From the NCBI RefSeq assembly GCF_000444875.1, contig NC_021985.1, positions 5,786,170 through 5,850,169 on the forward strand: a DNA stretch of 64,000 nt, given 5' to 3'. The translations under genes were made by a program, and so were the position numbers. This DNA is from Streptomyces collinus Tu 365 (GTDB taxonomy: Bacteria; Actinomycetota; Actinomycetes; Streptomycetales; Streptomycetaceae). Shown in pieces: positions 1 to 8,602 of the stretch. The notes below the pieces were generated by a model. That model was not told the origin of the DNA, made no database searches, and saw only the letters and a list, made by a program, of their open reading frames with translations. Within the stretch, counting starts at the first letter, position 1, and every line of letters begins with the position of its first letter.

Positions 1-606
1 GTCCAGGTCGCGGTGAAGGCACGCGGCCAGCTCGAACCGGGACAGGGCGTGTGGGCCCGGCTGAAGTACGAGGGCGGGGTGCACCGCGTGCAGCGGGTGC
101 CCGCCACCGAGTCGCAGGGCCGCATCCACACCTCCGCCGCCGGTGTGCTCGTCACGCCCGAGGCGGAGGAGGTCGACGTCGAGATCAACCCGAACGACCT
201 GCGCATCGACGTCTACCGGTCCTCGGGCCCGGGCGGCCAGTCCGTCAACACCACCGACTCCGCCGTGCGCATCACGCACCTGCCGACCGGTGTCGTCGCC
301 TCCTGCCAGAACGAGAAGAGCCAGCTCCAGAACAAGGAGCAGGCCCTGCGCATCCTGCGCTCCAGGCTGCTCGCGGCGGCGCAGGAGGAGGCCGAGCGCG
401 AGGCGGCGGACGCCCGCCGCAGCCAGGTCCGCACCGTCGACCGCTCCGAGAAGATCCGCACGTACAACTTCCCGGAGAACCGCATCTCGGACCACCGCGT
501 CGGCTTCAAGGCGTACAACCTGGACCAGGTGCTGGACGGCGACCTCGCCGCCGTGATCCAGGCCTGTGTCGACGCCGACTCGGCGGCGAAGCTGGCGGCC
601 GCGTAA
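1..606 (+). CDS. prfA: Peptide chain release factor 1 (3' part)
   Basis: The reading frame is open from the first base, so the gene begins upstream; 201 C-terminal residues are present. It recognises UAA/UAG stop codons and triggers peptidyl-tRNA hydrolysis on the ribosome. The hydrolytic GGQ loop is visible at fragment residues 78-80 within SSGPGGQSVNTTDSAVR, preceded by the typical HRVQRVPATESQGRIHTS stretch. The fragment ends normally with TAA. prmC, whose product methylates this GGQ glutamine, starts 33 bp downstream, the usual bacterial arrangement. The GTG at 13 is an internal codon, not a start. Confidence 0.97.
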   Translation, partial: VQVAVKARGQLEPGQGVWARLKYEGGVHRVQRVPATESQGRIHTSAAGVLVTPEAEEVDVEINPNDLRIDVYRSSGPGGQSVNTTDSAVRITHLPTGVVASCQNEKSQLQNKEQALRILRSRLLAAAQEEAEREAADARRSQVRTVDRSEKIRTYNFPENRISDHRVGFKAYNLDQVLDGDLAAVIQACVDADSAAKLAAA

Positions 607-638
607 CCGGCACGTACGAGTTACCACGGAGGACTTGC

Positions 639-1520
639 GTGCAGCCAACACCCCGGGGACGCACCCCGAACACCCGCAGTCTGCTGCTCGCCGAGGTGGC
701 CCAGGCCACCCAGCGGCTGGCCGACGCCGGCGTGCCCTCGCCGCGCACCGACGCGGAGGAGCTCGCCGCGTTCGTGCACGGCGTGAAGCGGGGCCAGCTG
801 CACCTGGTGAAGGACTCCGACTTCGACGCCCGCTACTGGGAGGTCATCGCCCGGCGCGAGCAGCGTGAGCCGCTGCAGCACATCACCGGGCGGGCCTACT
901 TCCGCTACCTGGAGCTCCAGGTGGGCCCGGGCGTCTTCGTGCCCCGGCCGGAGACCGAGTCGGTGGTCGGCTGGGCGATAGACGCGGTGCGCGCCATGGA
1001 CGTCGTCGAGCCGTGCATCGTCGACCTGTGCACCGGCTCCGGAGCCATCGCTCTCGCCCTCGCCCAGGAGGTGCCGCGCTCGCGCGTGCACGCCGTGGAG
1101 CTGTCCGAGGACGCCCTGGTGTGGACCCGCAAGAACATGGCCGGGTCCCGGGTCGACCTGCGCCAGGGTGACGCCCTGGCCGCCTTCCCGGACCTCGACG
1201 GACAGGTCGACCTGGTCGTCTCCAACCCGCCGTACATCCCGCTCACCGAGTGGGAGTACGTCGCGCCCGAGGCCCGCGACTACGACCCGGAGCTCGCGCT
1301 GTTCTCCGGCGAGGACGGCCTCGACCTCATCCGCGGCATCGAGCGCACCGCGCACCGGCTGCTGCGCCCCGGCGGCGTCGTCGTCATCGAGCACGCCGAC
1401 ACCCAGGGCGGCCAGGTGCCGTGGATCTTCACCGAGGAGCGGGGCTGGGCCGACGCGGCCGACCACCCGGACCTCAACAACCGCCCCCGGTTCGCGACCG
1501 CGCGCAAGGCGCTGCCGTGA
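639..1520 (+). CDS. prmC: Release factor glutamine methyltransferase
   Basis: SAM-dependent N5-glutamine methyltransferase (HemK/PrmC) of 293 residues that modifies the GGQ glutamine of release factors. The class I SAM-binding motif (VDLCTGSGAIALALA) lies near residue 130 and the catalytic NPPY motif is residues 196-199. The frame is open far upstream, but GTG 639 is chosen because GGAGG at 628-632 sits six bases before it and the protein then starts at the usual family length. It follows prfA directly and is probably cotranscribed with it and with the next two genes. Confidence 0.95.
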   Translation: MQPTPRGRTPNTRSLLLAEVAQATQRLADAGVPSPRTDAEELAAFVHGVKRGQLHLVKDSDFDARYWEVIARREQREPLQHITGRAYFRYLELQVGPGVFVPRPETESVVGWAIDAVRAMDVVEPCIVDLCTGSGAIALALAQEVPRSRVHAVELSEDALVWTRKNMAGSRVDLRQGDALAAFPDLDGQVDLVVSNPPYIPLTEWEYVAPEARDYDPELALFSGEDGLDLIRGIERTAHRLLRPGGVVVIEHADTQGGQVPWIFTEERGWADAADHPDLNNRPRFATARKALP

Positions 1521-1572
1521 CCGTCCCCACCACTTCCAGCCCGCAGTACGTGTACGAGGAGGCCCGCTAGAC

Positions 1573-2220
1573 ATGGCACGGCGATACGACACCAACGACG
1601 CGACCGACCGCGTGACGGGTCTGCGCGAGGCCGCGTCCGCCGTCCGCCGGGGCGAGCTGGTGGTGCTGCCGACCGACACCGTGTACGGCATCGGCGCCGA
1701 CGCGTTCTCCTCCGAGGCGGTCGCCGACCTGCTCGCCGCCAAGGGCCGGGGCCGCAACATGCCCACCCCCGTCCTCATCGGCTCCCCGAACACGCTGCAC
1801 GGCCTGGTCACCGACTTCTCCGAGATGGCCTGGGAACTCGTCGACGCGTTCTGGCCGGGCGCGCTGACGCTGGTCGCCCGCCACCAGCCGTCCCTGCAGT
1901 GGGACCTCGGGGACACCCGCGGCACGGTCGCCGTGCGCATGCCGCTGCACCCGGTCGCCATCGAGCTGCTCAACGAGGTCGGCCCGATGGCCGTGTCGTC
2001 CGCGAACCTCACCGGCCACCCCTCGCCGGAGACCTGCGACGCGGCCCAGGAGATGCTCGCCGACTCCGTCTCCGTCTACCTCGACGGCGGCCCCACCCCC
2101 GGCAACGTGCCGTCGTCCATCGTGGACGTCTCCGGCCGCGTCCCGGTGCTGCTGCGCGAGGGCGCGCTCTCCCCGGACGAGCTGCGCAAGGTCGTACCCG
2201 ACCTCGAGGTGGCGAATTGA
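1573..2220 (+). CDS. tsaC: L-threonylcarbamoyladenylate synthase (TsaC/YrdC type)
   Basis: Makes threonylcarbamoyl-AMP from threonine, bicarbonate and ATP for t6A37 modification of ANN-decoding tRNAs. The 215-residue protein is a single YrdC domain without the extra C-terminal Sua5 domain. Visible motifs are LPTDTVYGIGADA near residue 33, the basic KGRGRNMPTPVLI segment and AVSSANLTG. ATG 1573 is supported by GAGGAGG at 1556-1562. The gene sits between prmC and a phosphatase-like gene that overlaps its stop codon, so translational coupling within one operon is likely. Confidence 0.93.
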   Translation: MARRYDTNDATDRVTGLREAASAVRRGELVVLPTDTVYGIGADAFSSEAVADLLAAKGRGRNMPTPVLIGSPNTLHGLVTDFSEMAWELVDAFWPGALTLVARHQPSLQWDLGDTRGTVAVRMPLHPVAIELLNEVGPMAVSSANLTGHPSPETCDAAQEMLADSVSVYLDGGPTPGNVPSSIVDVSGRVPVLLREGALSPDELRKVVPDLEVAN

Positions 2221-2897
2221 CGGCCCCTGAGGCGGGGCGTGGCATAGGCAACGGGGAACATGCCGCGGAGATCACCACGACGTTCGTGGGGCTCCCGCGG
2301 GACTGCTTCCGCATCCTCCACGTCAGCACCGGCAACGTGTGCCGTTCGCCCATCACCGAGCGGCTGACCCGCCACTTCGTGGCGGAGCGGCTCGGTGTGC
2401 TCGGCGGCGGCCTGATCGTGGAGAGCGCGGGCACCTGGGGCCACGAGGGCGCGCCGATGGAGACCAACGCGGAGGCCGTGCTGGCCGAGTTCGGCGCGGA
2501 CGCCGCCGGCTTCGTCGGCCGGGAACTGCTGGACGAGCACGTCATCATGGCCGACCTCGTGCTGACGGCCACCCGCGACCACCGCGCCCAGGTCATCTCC
2601 ATGGGCCACTCGGCGGGCCTGCGCACCTTCACCCTCAAGGAGTTCACCCGGCTGGTGCGCGCCATAGACCCGGCCACGCTGCCGCCGCTGGAGGACGGTG
2701 TGGTCCAGCGCGCCCGCGCCCTCGTCCGCGCGGCCGCGGCCCTGCGCGGCTGGCTGCTGGCCCCGACCGCGGAGGCCGACGAGGTGTACGACCCGTACGG
2801 CGCGCCGCTGCCCTTCTTCCGCTCCATCGGGGACGAGATACGGGACGCGCTGGATCCCGTCGTCACCGCGCTGACGGGCGTGCCGGCCCGGATGTGA
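2217..2897 (+). CDS. Low-molecular-weight protein tyrosine phosphatase homologue lacking the nucleophilic Cys
   Basis: 226 residues if TTG 2217 is the start; this codon overlaps the upstream TGA and has GAGGTGG just before it. The fold signature is clear: VSTGNVCRSPITE matches the P-loop of LMW-PTPs (usually V-C-T-G-N-I-C-R-S-P) and VYDPYG near the C-terminus matches the general-acid DPY motif. However, the position of the catalytic cysteine of CX5R is Ser37 (codon AGC, 2325-2327), while Arg43 is kept. Classical cysteinyl-phosphate chemistry is therefore not expected. The protein is also longer than usual (about 150-165 residues). It may be a phosphate-binding pseudo-phosphatase or an enzyme with altered chemistry; function is not known to me. 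Confidence 0.82.
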   Translation: MTAPEAGRGIGNGEHAAEITTTFVGLPRDCFRILHVSTGNVCRSPITERLTRHFVAERLGVLGGGLIVESAGTWGHEGAPMETNAEAVLAEFGADAAGFVGRELLDEHVIMADLVLTATRDHRAQVISMGHSAGLRTFTLKEFTRLVRAIDPATLPPLEDGVVQRARALVRAAAALRGWLLAPTAEADEVYDPYGAPLPFFRSIGDEIRDALDPVVTALTGVPARM

Positions 2898-3021
2898 GGC
2901 CGTACCGGCGCGGCCGTCCGGCCGTACCGGAACCGCCCCGGAACGGGCGAAACGGTCGCGCGTCCCGCCGACCCGGGGCCTACATTGGACTCACGTCACC
3001 GTCGACCGCCCGGAGCCCGTC

Positions 3022-4260
3022 ATGTCGGTCACACCCCTCCTCGAGACGGACGTCCTGCGGCGCCAGGACCCGGAGCTGGCCGAGATCCTGCGGGCGGAGC
3101 GGGAACGGCAGTCGACGACGCTGCAGCTGATCGCCGCGGAGAACTTCACGTCCCCGGCCGTGCTCGCCGCGCTGGGCTCGCCGCTCGCCAACAAGTACGC
3201 CGAGGGCTATCCCGGCGCCCGCCACCACGGCGGCTGCGAGCTGGTCGACGTCGCCGAACGCCTCGCCGTGGAGCGGGCCAAGGCGCTCTTCGGCGCCGAG
3301 CACGCCAATGTCCAGTCCCACTCGGGCTCCTCGGCCGTCCTGGCCGCCTACGCGGCCCTGCTGCGCCCCGGGGACACCGTCCTCGCCCTCGGGCTGCCCC
3401 ACGGCGGCCACCTCACCCACGGCTCGCCCGCGAACTTCTCCGGCCGCTGGTTCGACTTCGTGGGGTACGGCGTCGACGCCGAGTCCGGTCTCGTCGACCA
3501 CGACCAGGTGCGCCACCTCGCCCGCAACCACCGGCCCAAGGCCATCGTGTGCGGTTCGATCGCCTACCCCCGCCACATCGACCACGCCTTCTTCCGCGAG
3601 GTCGCCGACGAGGTGGGCGCCTACCTCATCGCCGACGCCGCGCACCCGATCGGACTGGTCGCCGGGGGAGCGGCGCCCAGCCCGGTGCCGTACGCCGACA
3701 TCGTGTGCGCCACCACCCACAAGGTGCTGCGCGGGCCGCGGGGCGGGATGATCCTGTGCGGCGCCGAGCTGGCCGAACGGGTCGACCGGGCGGTGTTCCC
3801 GTTCACCCAGGGCGGCGCGCAGATGAACGCCGTCGCCGCGAAGGCCGTCGCGTTCGGCGAGGCGGCGACCCCGGCGTTCGCCGCGTACGCGCACCAGGTG
3901 GTCGCCAACGCCCGGGTGCTCGCCGGCCACCTGGCCGCCGAGGGGTTCACCGTCACCACCGGCGGCACCGACACCCACCTGATCACCACCGACCCGGCGC
4001 CGCTCGGCGTCGACGGGCGCACCGCGCGCGGCCGGCTGGCGGCCGCCGGGATCGTCCTGGACTGCTGCGCCCTGCCGCACGACGACGGCCGCGGGCTGCG
4101 CCTGGGGACGGCCGCGGTGACCACCCAGGGCATGGGGGAGCCGGAGATGGTGCGGATCGCCGCGCTGATGGCGGCCGTGCTGCGCGGCGACAGCGAACCG
4201 GCCGGGGCGCGGGCGGAGGTCCGCGAGCTGGCCGGTAGATTTCCCCCGTATCCCGGCTGA
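3022..4260 (+). CDS. glyA: Serine hydroxymethyltransferase family protein
   Basis: 412-residue PLP enzyme of the SHMT family, interconverting serine and glycine with tetrahydrofolate as one-carbon acceptor. Family landmarks are LIAAENFTSPAVL, NKYAEGYPGARHHGGCE, and the PLP-lysine segment ATTHKVLRGPRGG with Lys234. The usual YPGKRYYGG is YPGARHHGG here, so this could be a divergent paralogue rather than the main housekeeping GlyA; substrate preference cannot be read from sequence. ATG 3022 has a short GGAG at 3012-3015. TACATT at 2981-2986 could be a -10 element, but I see no convincing -35. Confidence 0.88.
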   Translation: MSVTPLLETDVLRRQDPELAEILRAERERQSTTLQLIAAENFTSPAVLAALGSPLANKYAEGYPGARHHGGCELVDVAERLAVERAKALFGAEHANVQSHSGSSAVLAAYAALLRPGDTVLALGLPHGGHLTHGSPANFSGRWFDFVGYGVDAESGLVDHDQVRHLARNHRPKAIVCGSIAYPRHIDHAFFREVADEVGAYLIADAAHPIGLVAGGAAPSPVPYADIVCATTHKVLRGPRGGMILCGAELAERVDRAVFPFTQGGAQMNAVAAKAVAFGEAATPAFAAYAHQVVANARVLAGHLAAEGFTVTTGGTDTHLITTDPAPLGVDGRTARGRLAAAGIVLDCCALPHDDGRGLRLGTAAVTTQGMGEPEMVRIAALMAAVLRGDSEPAGARAEVRELAGRFPPYPG

Positions 4261-4435
4261 GCGAGGGTAGGCGCACGGGCGTACGCCCCGGCCGTGCACA
4301 CCGGTGTGCCCAGCGGTGCGACCGACGAGCACAGCCACCCGTGCAACCATCGTCCGTACCCGGAAGTCCTCATCCATATGCATCCGTCGCTAGGGTGTGG
4401 GGCTGTGATGGCCAGCGAGACCTGTGGGGAAGCCC

Positions 4436-5785
4436 GTGCGTGAATACCTGCTGACGCTCTGCATCACGGCCGCGGTGACGTATCTGCTGACAGGGCCGGT
4501 ACGCAAGTTCGCGATCGTGGCCGGAGCCATGCCGGAGATCCGGGCACGTGACGTGCACCGGGAGCCCACTCCGCGCCTCGGCGGTATCGCGATGTTCTTC
4601 GGACTGTGCGCGGGCCTGCTGGTCGCGGACCACCTCACGAACCTCAACGAGGTCTTCGCCAAGTCCAACGAGCCGCGCGCGCTGCTCTCCGGGGCGGCCC
4701 TGATCTGGCTGATCGGCGTCCTGGACGACAAGTTCGAGATCGACGCGCTGATCAAGCTGGGCGGCCAGATGATCGCCGCCGGCGTGATGGTCATGCAGGG
4801 TCTGACGATCCTGTGGCTGCCCATCCCGGGCGTCGGCAACGTGGCGCTGACCCAGTGGCAGGGCACCCTGCTGACGGTGGCGCTGGTCGTCATCACGATC
4901 AACGCCGTGAACTTCGTGGACGGTCTGGACGGCCTGGCGGCGGGCATGGTGTGCATCGCCGCGGCGGCGTTCTTCCTGTACTCGTACCGGATCTGGTACT
5001 CGTACGGCATCGAGGCCGCGGCCCCGGCGACGCTCTTCGCGGCGATCCTGATGGGCATGTGCCTGGGCTTCCTGCCGCACAACATGCACCCGGCGCGGAT
5101 CTTCATGGGCGACTCGGGATCGATGCTCATCGGGCTGGTGCTGGCGGCGGGCGCGATCTCCATCACCGGTCAGGTGGACCCCGACGCGCTCGCCCTGTTC
5201 ACGGGTTCGGAGAAGGCGGCCGTGCACCAGACGGTGCCGGTGTACATCCCGCTGCTGCTGCCGCTGACCATCATCGCCGTGCCGGCCGCCGACCTGGTGC
5301 TGGCGATCGTCAGGCGCACCTGGCGCGGCCAGTCGCCGTTCGCCGCGGACCGCGGCCACCTGCACCACCGCCTGCTGGAGATCGGCCACTCGCACAGCCG
5401 GGCCGTGCTGATCATGTACTTCTGGTCGGCCCTGATCGGTTTCGGTGCCCTCGCCTACTCGGTGAACTCGGCGTCGATGTGGATCGTGCTGGGCGTGGTC
5501 TTCCTGAGCGCGATCGGCCTGGTCCTGCTGCTCCTGCCCCGCTTCACCCCCCGGGTCCCCGTCTGGGCCCAGCACCTCGTGCCGCCGCGCTACCGCAGGC
5601 GTGGCGTGGTGGCGTCGCTCTCACCCGATGCCTCCACACCGGCGTCCATGACGGACCAGGCCGCGTCCGCCGACCCGGAGGAACGCTCCCCCGTGACTTC
5701 CGGACTCTCGAGCGTCAGCGGGGCCACTGCCATCGGATCCCGTTCACGTCTGACCGATCGGGGCAACGCCGGGACATCGAACTGA
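4436..5785 (+). CDS. Polyprenyl-phosphate GlcNAc-1-phosphate transferase (WecA/TagO family)
   Basis: Integral membrane transferase of about 449 residues that loads a GlcNAc-1-P-type sugar on decaprenyl or undecaprenyl phosphate to start cell-wall glycopolymer synthesis. Motifs in order: HREPTPRLGGIAMF, LDDKFEID, the NAVNFVDGLDGLAAG active-site block, ARIFMGDSGSM, and HLHHRLLEIGHSHS. About ten to eleven hydrophobic segments fill the protein; the last 70 residues are a hydrophilic Ser/Ala-rich tail. GTG 4436 is preferred over GTG 4424 because GGGGA at 4426-4430 is correctly spaced for it. The gene sits upstream of the ATP synthase operon and is often annotated rfe in Streptomyces. Confidence 0.9.
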   Translation: MREYLLTLCITAAVTYLLTGPVRKFAIVAGAMPEIRARDVHREPTPRLGGIAMFFGLCAGLLVADHLTNLNEVFAKSNEPRALLSGAALIWLIGVLDDKFEIDALIKLGGQMIAAGVMVMQGLTILWLPIPGVGNVALTQWQGTLLTVALVVITINAVNFVDGLDGLAAGMVCIAAAAFFLYSYRIWYSYGIEAAAPATLFAAILMGMCLGFLPHNMHPARIFMGDSGSMLIGLVLAAGAISITGQVDPDALALFTGSEKAAVHQTVPVYIPLLLPLTIIAVPAADLVLAIVRRTWRGQSPFAADRGHLHHRLLEIGHSHSRAVLIMYFWSALIGFGALAYSVNSASMWIVLGVVFLSAIGLVLLLLPRFTPRVPVWAQHLVPPRYRRRGVVASLSPDASTPASMTDQAASADPEERSPVTSGLSSVSGATAIGSRSRLTDRGNAGTSN

Positions 5786-5825
5786 GCCACGATGTCCAGC
5801 CGTTTGGCCTTCGGTGACGCTCAGT

Positions 5826-5841
5826 GCCCCCACGTGGGGGC
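5826..5841. terminator. Loopless palindrome after the WecA-type gene
   Basis: GCCCCCACGTGGGGGC is a perfect 16-bp palindrome, extended by a CTCAG/CTGAG pair with a small bulge. It lies 40 bp past the upstream stop codon. There is no T-tract, but loopless GC-rich palindromes commonly serve as terminators in Streptomyces. An operator for the next gene is the alternative. Confidence 0.5.
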
Positions 5842-5965
5842 TGAGTGAGCAAGGTCACCACGCTGGGTGCTGGCGCGGTCACTCTCGATAAGTAAGATCA
5901 TCCCCGATCATGCCGACATGGTTCTGACCAGACCTTTGTCGCGGTAAACGAAAATGGGGGTTGAA

Positions 5966-6361
5966 ATGCGCAAGTCGCGTGGAATTTGGCGTGCCGCCGC
6001 TGTGGGCGGGGCGACTCTAGGTGTCGCTCTTCTCGCTTCCGCACCCGCCCAGGCAAGTGCACACAACTGCACCGAGGGCGGCAGCAACTGCATCATCGTC
6101 ACCGGCTCAGGCCTCAAGGTCACCAGCATCGTGGGCAACTATTCCCCGGTGCCTGAGACGATGTCCGGGAAGATCGCCAAGCTGAGGATCACTCTCCCGG
6201 GGAAGCGCCCCAAGGTGTACTGGGAGAACGACAGCGTCCGTCAGGGCCATTCCGAGGACCACAACTGGGACTCGTACGCGAAGCGGTATCCCGACGGCAC
6301 CAAGATCTGCACGGGTTGGAAGTGGACCGACGCGCTGGCCTGTGCCACCGTGCACGACTGA
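5966..6361 (+). CDS. Small secreted protein, function unknown
   Basis: 131 residues with a clean Sec signal peptide: basic MRKSRGIWR, a hydrophobic core, then LASAPAQA, with cleavage near residue 30. The mature part of about 100 residues has four cysteines (two in NCTEGGSNC, then KICTGWKW and LACATV), suggesting two disulfides. I do not recognise the family. ATG 5966 is chosen over ATG 5954 because GGGGG at 5956-5960 is its Shine-Dalgarno site. The gene stands alone between the WecA-type gene and the ATP synthase operon, bounded by hairpins on both sides, so it is probably monocistronic. Confidence 0.8.
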   Translation: MRKSRGIWRAAAVGGATLGVALLASAPAQASAHNCTEGGSNCIIVTGSGLKVTSIVGNYSPVPETMSGKIAKLRITLPGKRPKVYWENDSVRQGHSEDHNWDSYAKRYPDGTKICTGWKWTDALACATVHD

Positions 6362-6386
6362 TCCGCACCACTCACCGGACCGTATG

Positions 6387-6416
6387 CGGGGCGCTCGGAT
6401 CGATTCGAGCGCCCCG
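6387..6416 (+). terminator. Hairpin terminator of the small secreted protein gene
   Basis: An 11-bp perfect stem, CGGGGCGCTCG pairing with CGAGCGCCCCG, encloses an 8-nt loop and starts 26 bp after the stop codon. Confidence 0.75.
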
Positions 6417-6773
6417 TAGTCATGCCGCATGATGGCCGGGTCCGGATGTGCTCGTGGGGGCAGGGCCGGGGCCCTCCGTAGGTAAGAATCTGACTAGAGC
6501 ATTGCCATCTCGTGGGGGAGCAAAGTCCCCCAATACCAGACAGATGGGCGCTGTTTTTGCACAGACGCGCACCGTCACTCTCATGTGTGACAGCAAGCAC
6601 ACCTGCCAGGTAAAGACCTCATCAAATAGTTTGTGATACGGTTCACGAGAACCCGGGGTAGAACCGAAGGACCGTAGTGCGACGGTCCCTTGGTGAGAGG
6701 TCTCGACTACTCGGCCCGGGACTACGCTCGTCCATGACGACACCTGCCCCCCTGTGAAAGCGGAGTTGCCGCC
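6417..6773 (+). promoter_or_regulatory. Leader/promoter region of the atp operon
   Basis: This gene-free stretch must contain the promoter and untranslated leader of the ATP synthase operon. I cannot assign a -35/-10 pair with confidence. It holds two hairpins: GGGGG/CCCCC arms at 6514-6531 and GGACCGT/ACGGTCC at 6669-6688. Its base composition is less GC-rich than the flanking genes. A 62-codon frame at 6448-6636 has no ribosome site or codon bias and is not called. Confidence 0.4.
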
Positions 6774-7211
6774 ATGCCGTCCAATGACGCCCGGAATCTT
6801 CTGCAGATCGCTGTGCCCTCAGCGGCCGCCGGCGTGATCGCCGTCGCCGTGAGCGCCGCGGTCGCGGGGGGCAAGGGTGCGATCGGAGCGGCCGTCGGCG
6901 CGGTGATCGCCATCCTGTTCATGGGAATCGGCCTGTACGTGCTGCAGCGGACGGCGAAAACGCTCCCGCAGCTCTTCCAGGCCATGGGGCTGATGCTCTA
7001 CATGGCACAGCTGCTGCTGCTCTTCATCTTCGTCGCCGTCTTCAAGGGCACCTCACTCTTCAACCCCAAGGCGTTCGCCTTGTCGCTGGTCGTCACGACC
7101 GTCGTGTGGATGGCCGCGCAGGCGCGCGCCCACATGAAGGCCAAGATCTTCTACGTCGACCCGGACTCCGAGAAGAGCGAGAAGCACGAGAAGACCGGAC
7201 CGTCGTCGTGA
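6774..7211 (+). CDS. atpI: ATP synthase protein I
   Basis: 145-residue membrane protein with four hydrophobic segments and a charged C-terminal tail (DPDSEKSEKHEK). AtpI is thought to help assemble the c-ring or insert Fo subunits; it is not part of the mature enzyme. It opens the atp operon. The next gene, atpB, follows after 225 bp, an unusually large gap within this operon. Confidence 0.88.
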   Translation: MPSNDARNLLQIAVPSAAAGVIAVAVSAAVAGGKGAIGAAVGAVIAILFMGIGLYVLQRTAKTLPQLFQAMGLMLYMAQLLLLFIFVAVFKGTSLFNPKAFALSLVVTTVVWMAAQARAHMKAKIFYVDPDSEKSEKHEKTGPSS

Positions 7212-7436
7212 GGGGTAGGGGCGGGATAAAGGCCTGTGAGATCTCCTGCTATCGTCCGGTGCCAACTGCGGCATCGCGGGCGCGGGCACCTGAGCTGACG
7301 CCTGCTCGATCGCGAGGCTCGATGCCCCCCAGCCGCGCCCACATCCGTAACACCAGTCCGGTGCCGATCCGCGGCCGTGCGCCGCGCCGACACAACGAGG
7401 TTGCCGTACCTATGCGTCACGCCGAAGGAGCCCGTG

Positions 7437-8255
7437 GTGAGTGCTGACCAGACCCAGCTCGCCTTTGACTGGAGTTGTCGGATCATGTCCGACAACGGGT
7501 GTGGCTTCCCGGCTCCGGGCCTGCACTCGTTCCTGTTCAAGCCGATGGCCACGGTCGGCGGCTTCGAGTTCAACAAGGTGATGCTGCTCGCGCTCGTCAC
7601 CTCCGTGCTCGTCGTCGCGTTCTTCTGGGCGGCCTTCGGCAAGGCGAAGGTCATTCCCGGCAAGCTCCAGATGGTCGGCGAGGCCGGCTACGACTTCGTG
7701 CGCCGCGGCATCGTCTACGAGACGCTCGGCAAGCGCGAGGGCGAGAAGTGGGTGCCGTTCATGGTCTCCCTCTTCTTCTTCATCTGGCTGATGAACATCT
7801 GGTCGGTGATCCCGCTGGCCCAGTTCCCGGTCGCCTCGGTCATCGCCTTCCCGATGGTGCTGGCCCTGATCGTCTGGGTCCTGTGGGTCGGACTGACCTT
7901 CAAGCGCCACGGCTTCGTCGGGTTCTTCAAGAACATCACCGGCTACGACAAGTCGCTGGGCGCGGTGCTCCCGCTCGTCATGGTCATCGAGTTCTTCTCG
8001 AACCTGTTCGTCCGCCCGTTCACGCACGCGGTGCGACTCTTCGCCAACATGTTCGCCGGTCACCTGATGCTGGTGATGTTCACCGTCGCCTCCTGGTACC
8101 TGCTGAACAGCTGGATGATCCCGGCCGCCGGTGTCTCCTTCGTGATGACCATGGTCATGATCTGCTTCGAACTTTTCGTGCAGGCCGTCCAGGCGTACGT
8201 CTTCGTACTGCTGGCCTGCTCCTACATTCAGGGCGCTCTCGCCGAGCACCACTGA
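7437..8255 (+). CDS. atpB: ATP synthase Fo subunit a
   Basis: 272-residue integral membrane subunit forming the proton half-channels next to the c-ring. The essential-arginine helix is recognisable as LFVRPFTHAVRLFANMFAGHLM-type sequence (the second Arg, in HAVRLFANM, corresponds to E. coli Arg210). GTG 7437 (MSADQTQLAF) is chosen over GTG 7434 because AAGGAG at 7425-7430 then has a six-base spacer. The N-terminus carries a hydrophilic stretch with two Cys (FDWSCRIMSDNGCGF) before the first membrane helix. Confidence 0.96.
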   Translation: MSADQTQLAFDWSCRIMSDNGCGFPAPGLHSFLFKPMATVGGFEFNKVMLLALVTSVLVVAFFWAAFGKAKVIPGKLQMVGEAGYDFVRRGIVYETLGKREGEKWVPFMVSLFFFIWLMNIWSVIPLAQFPVASVIAFPMVLALIVWVLWVGLTFKRHGFVGFFKNITGYDKSLGAVLPLVMVIEFFSNLFVRPFTHAVRLFANMFAGHLMLVMFTVASWYLLNSWMIPAAGVSFVMTMVMICFELFVQAVQAYVFVLLACSYIQGALAEHH

Positions 8256-8324
8256 GCCTCGTCACACCCCCCAGCCGTCCGGTGGCCAATCCCCACCGGT
8301 CCGTAAAGAGAAGGAAGATTCAGC

Positions 8325-8564
8325 ATGGCTGCCACTGAGACCCTCGCCGCTGTCTCCGGTTCCATCGGCTCCGTCGGTTACGGCCTCTCGGCCATCGGCC
8401 CCGGCATCGGCGTCGGCATCATCTTCGGCAACGGCACCCAGGCCCTCGCCCGTCAGCCCGAGGCGGCCGGCCTGATCCGCGCCAACCAGATCCTGGGCTT
8501 CGCCTTCTGTGAGGCGCTCGCCCTCATCGGCATCGTCATGCCGTTCGTGTTCGGTGTGAAGTAA
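8325..8564 (+). CDS. atpE: ATP synthase Fo subunit c
   Basis: 79-residue hairpin of two transmembrane helices that oligomerises into the proton-driven rotor ring. The polar loop ARQPE is at residues 42-46 and the proton-binding carboxylate is Glu63 in FAFCEALALIG. The GxGxGxG-type packing motif (IGPGIGVGIIFGNG) lies in helix 1. RBS AAGAGAAGGAAG precedes ATG 8325. Confidence 0.97.
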   Translation: MAATETLAAVSGSIGSVGYGLSAIGPGIGVGIIFGNGTQALARQPEAAGLIRANQILGFAFCEALALIGIVMPFVFGVK

Positions 8565-8602
8565 GACCTCCATACCGACACGCATCGACGAAAGGCACTG
8601 AT

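Noticed and set aside
1517..1570. 17-codon frame starting in the prmC stop codon
   Set aside because: GTGA overlap looks like coupling, but there is no ribosome site and the tail merely contains the next gene's GAGGAGG.
6448..6636. 62-codon frame in the atp leader
   Set aside because: No Shine-Dalgarno, no GC bias at third positions, no recognisable features.
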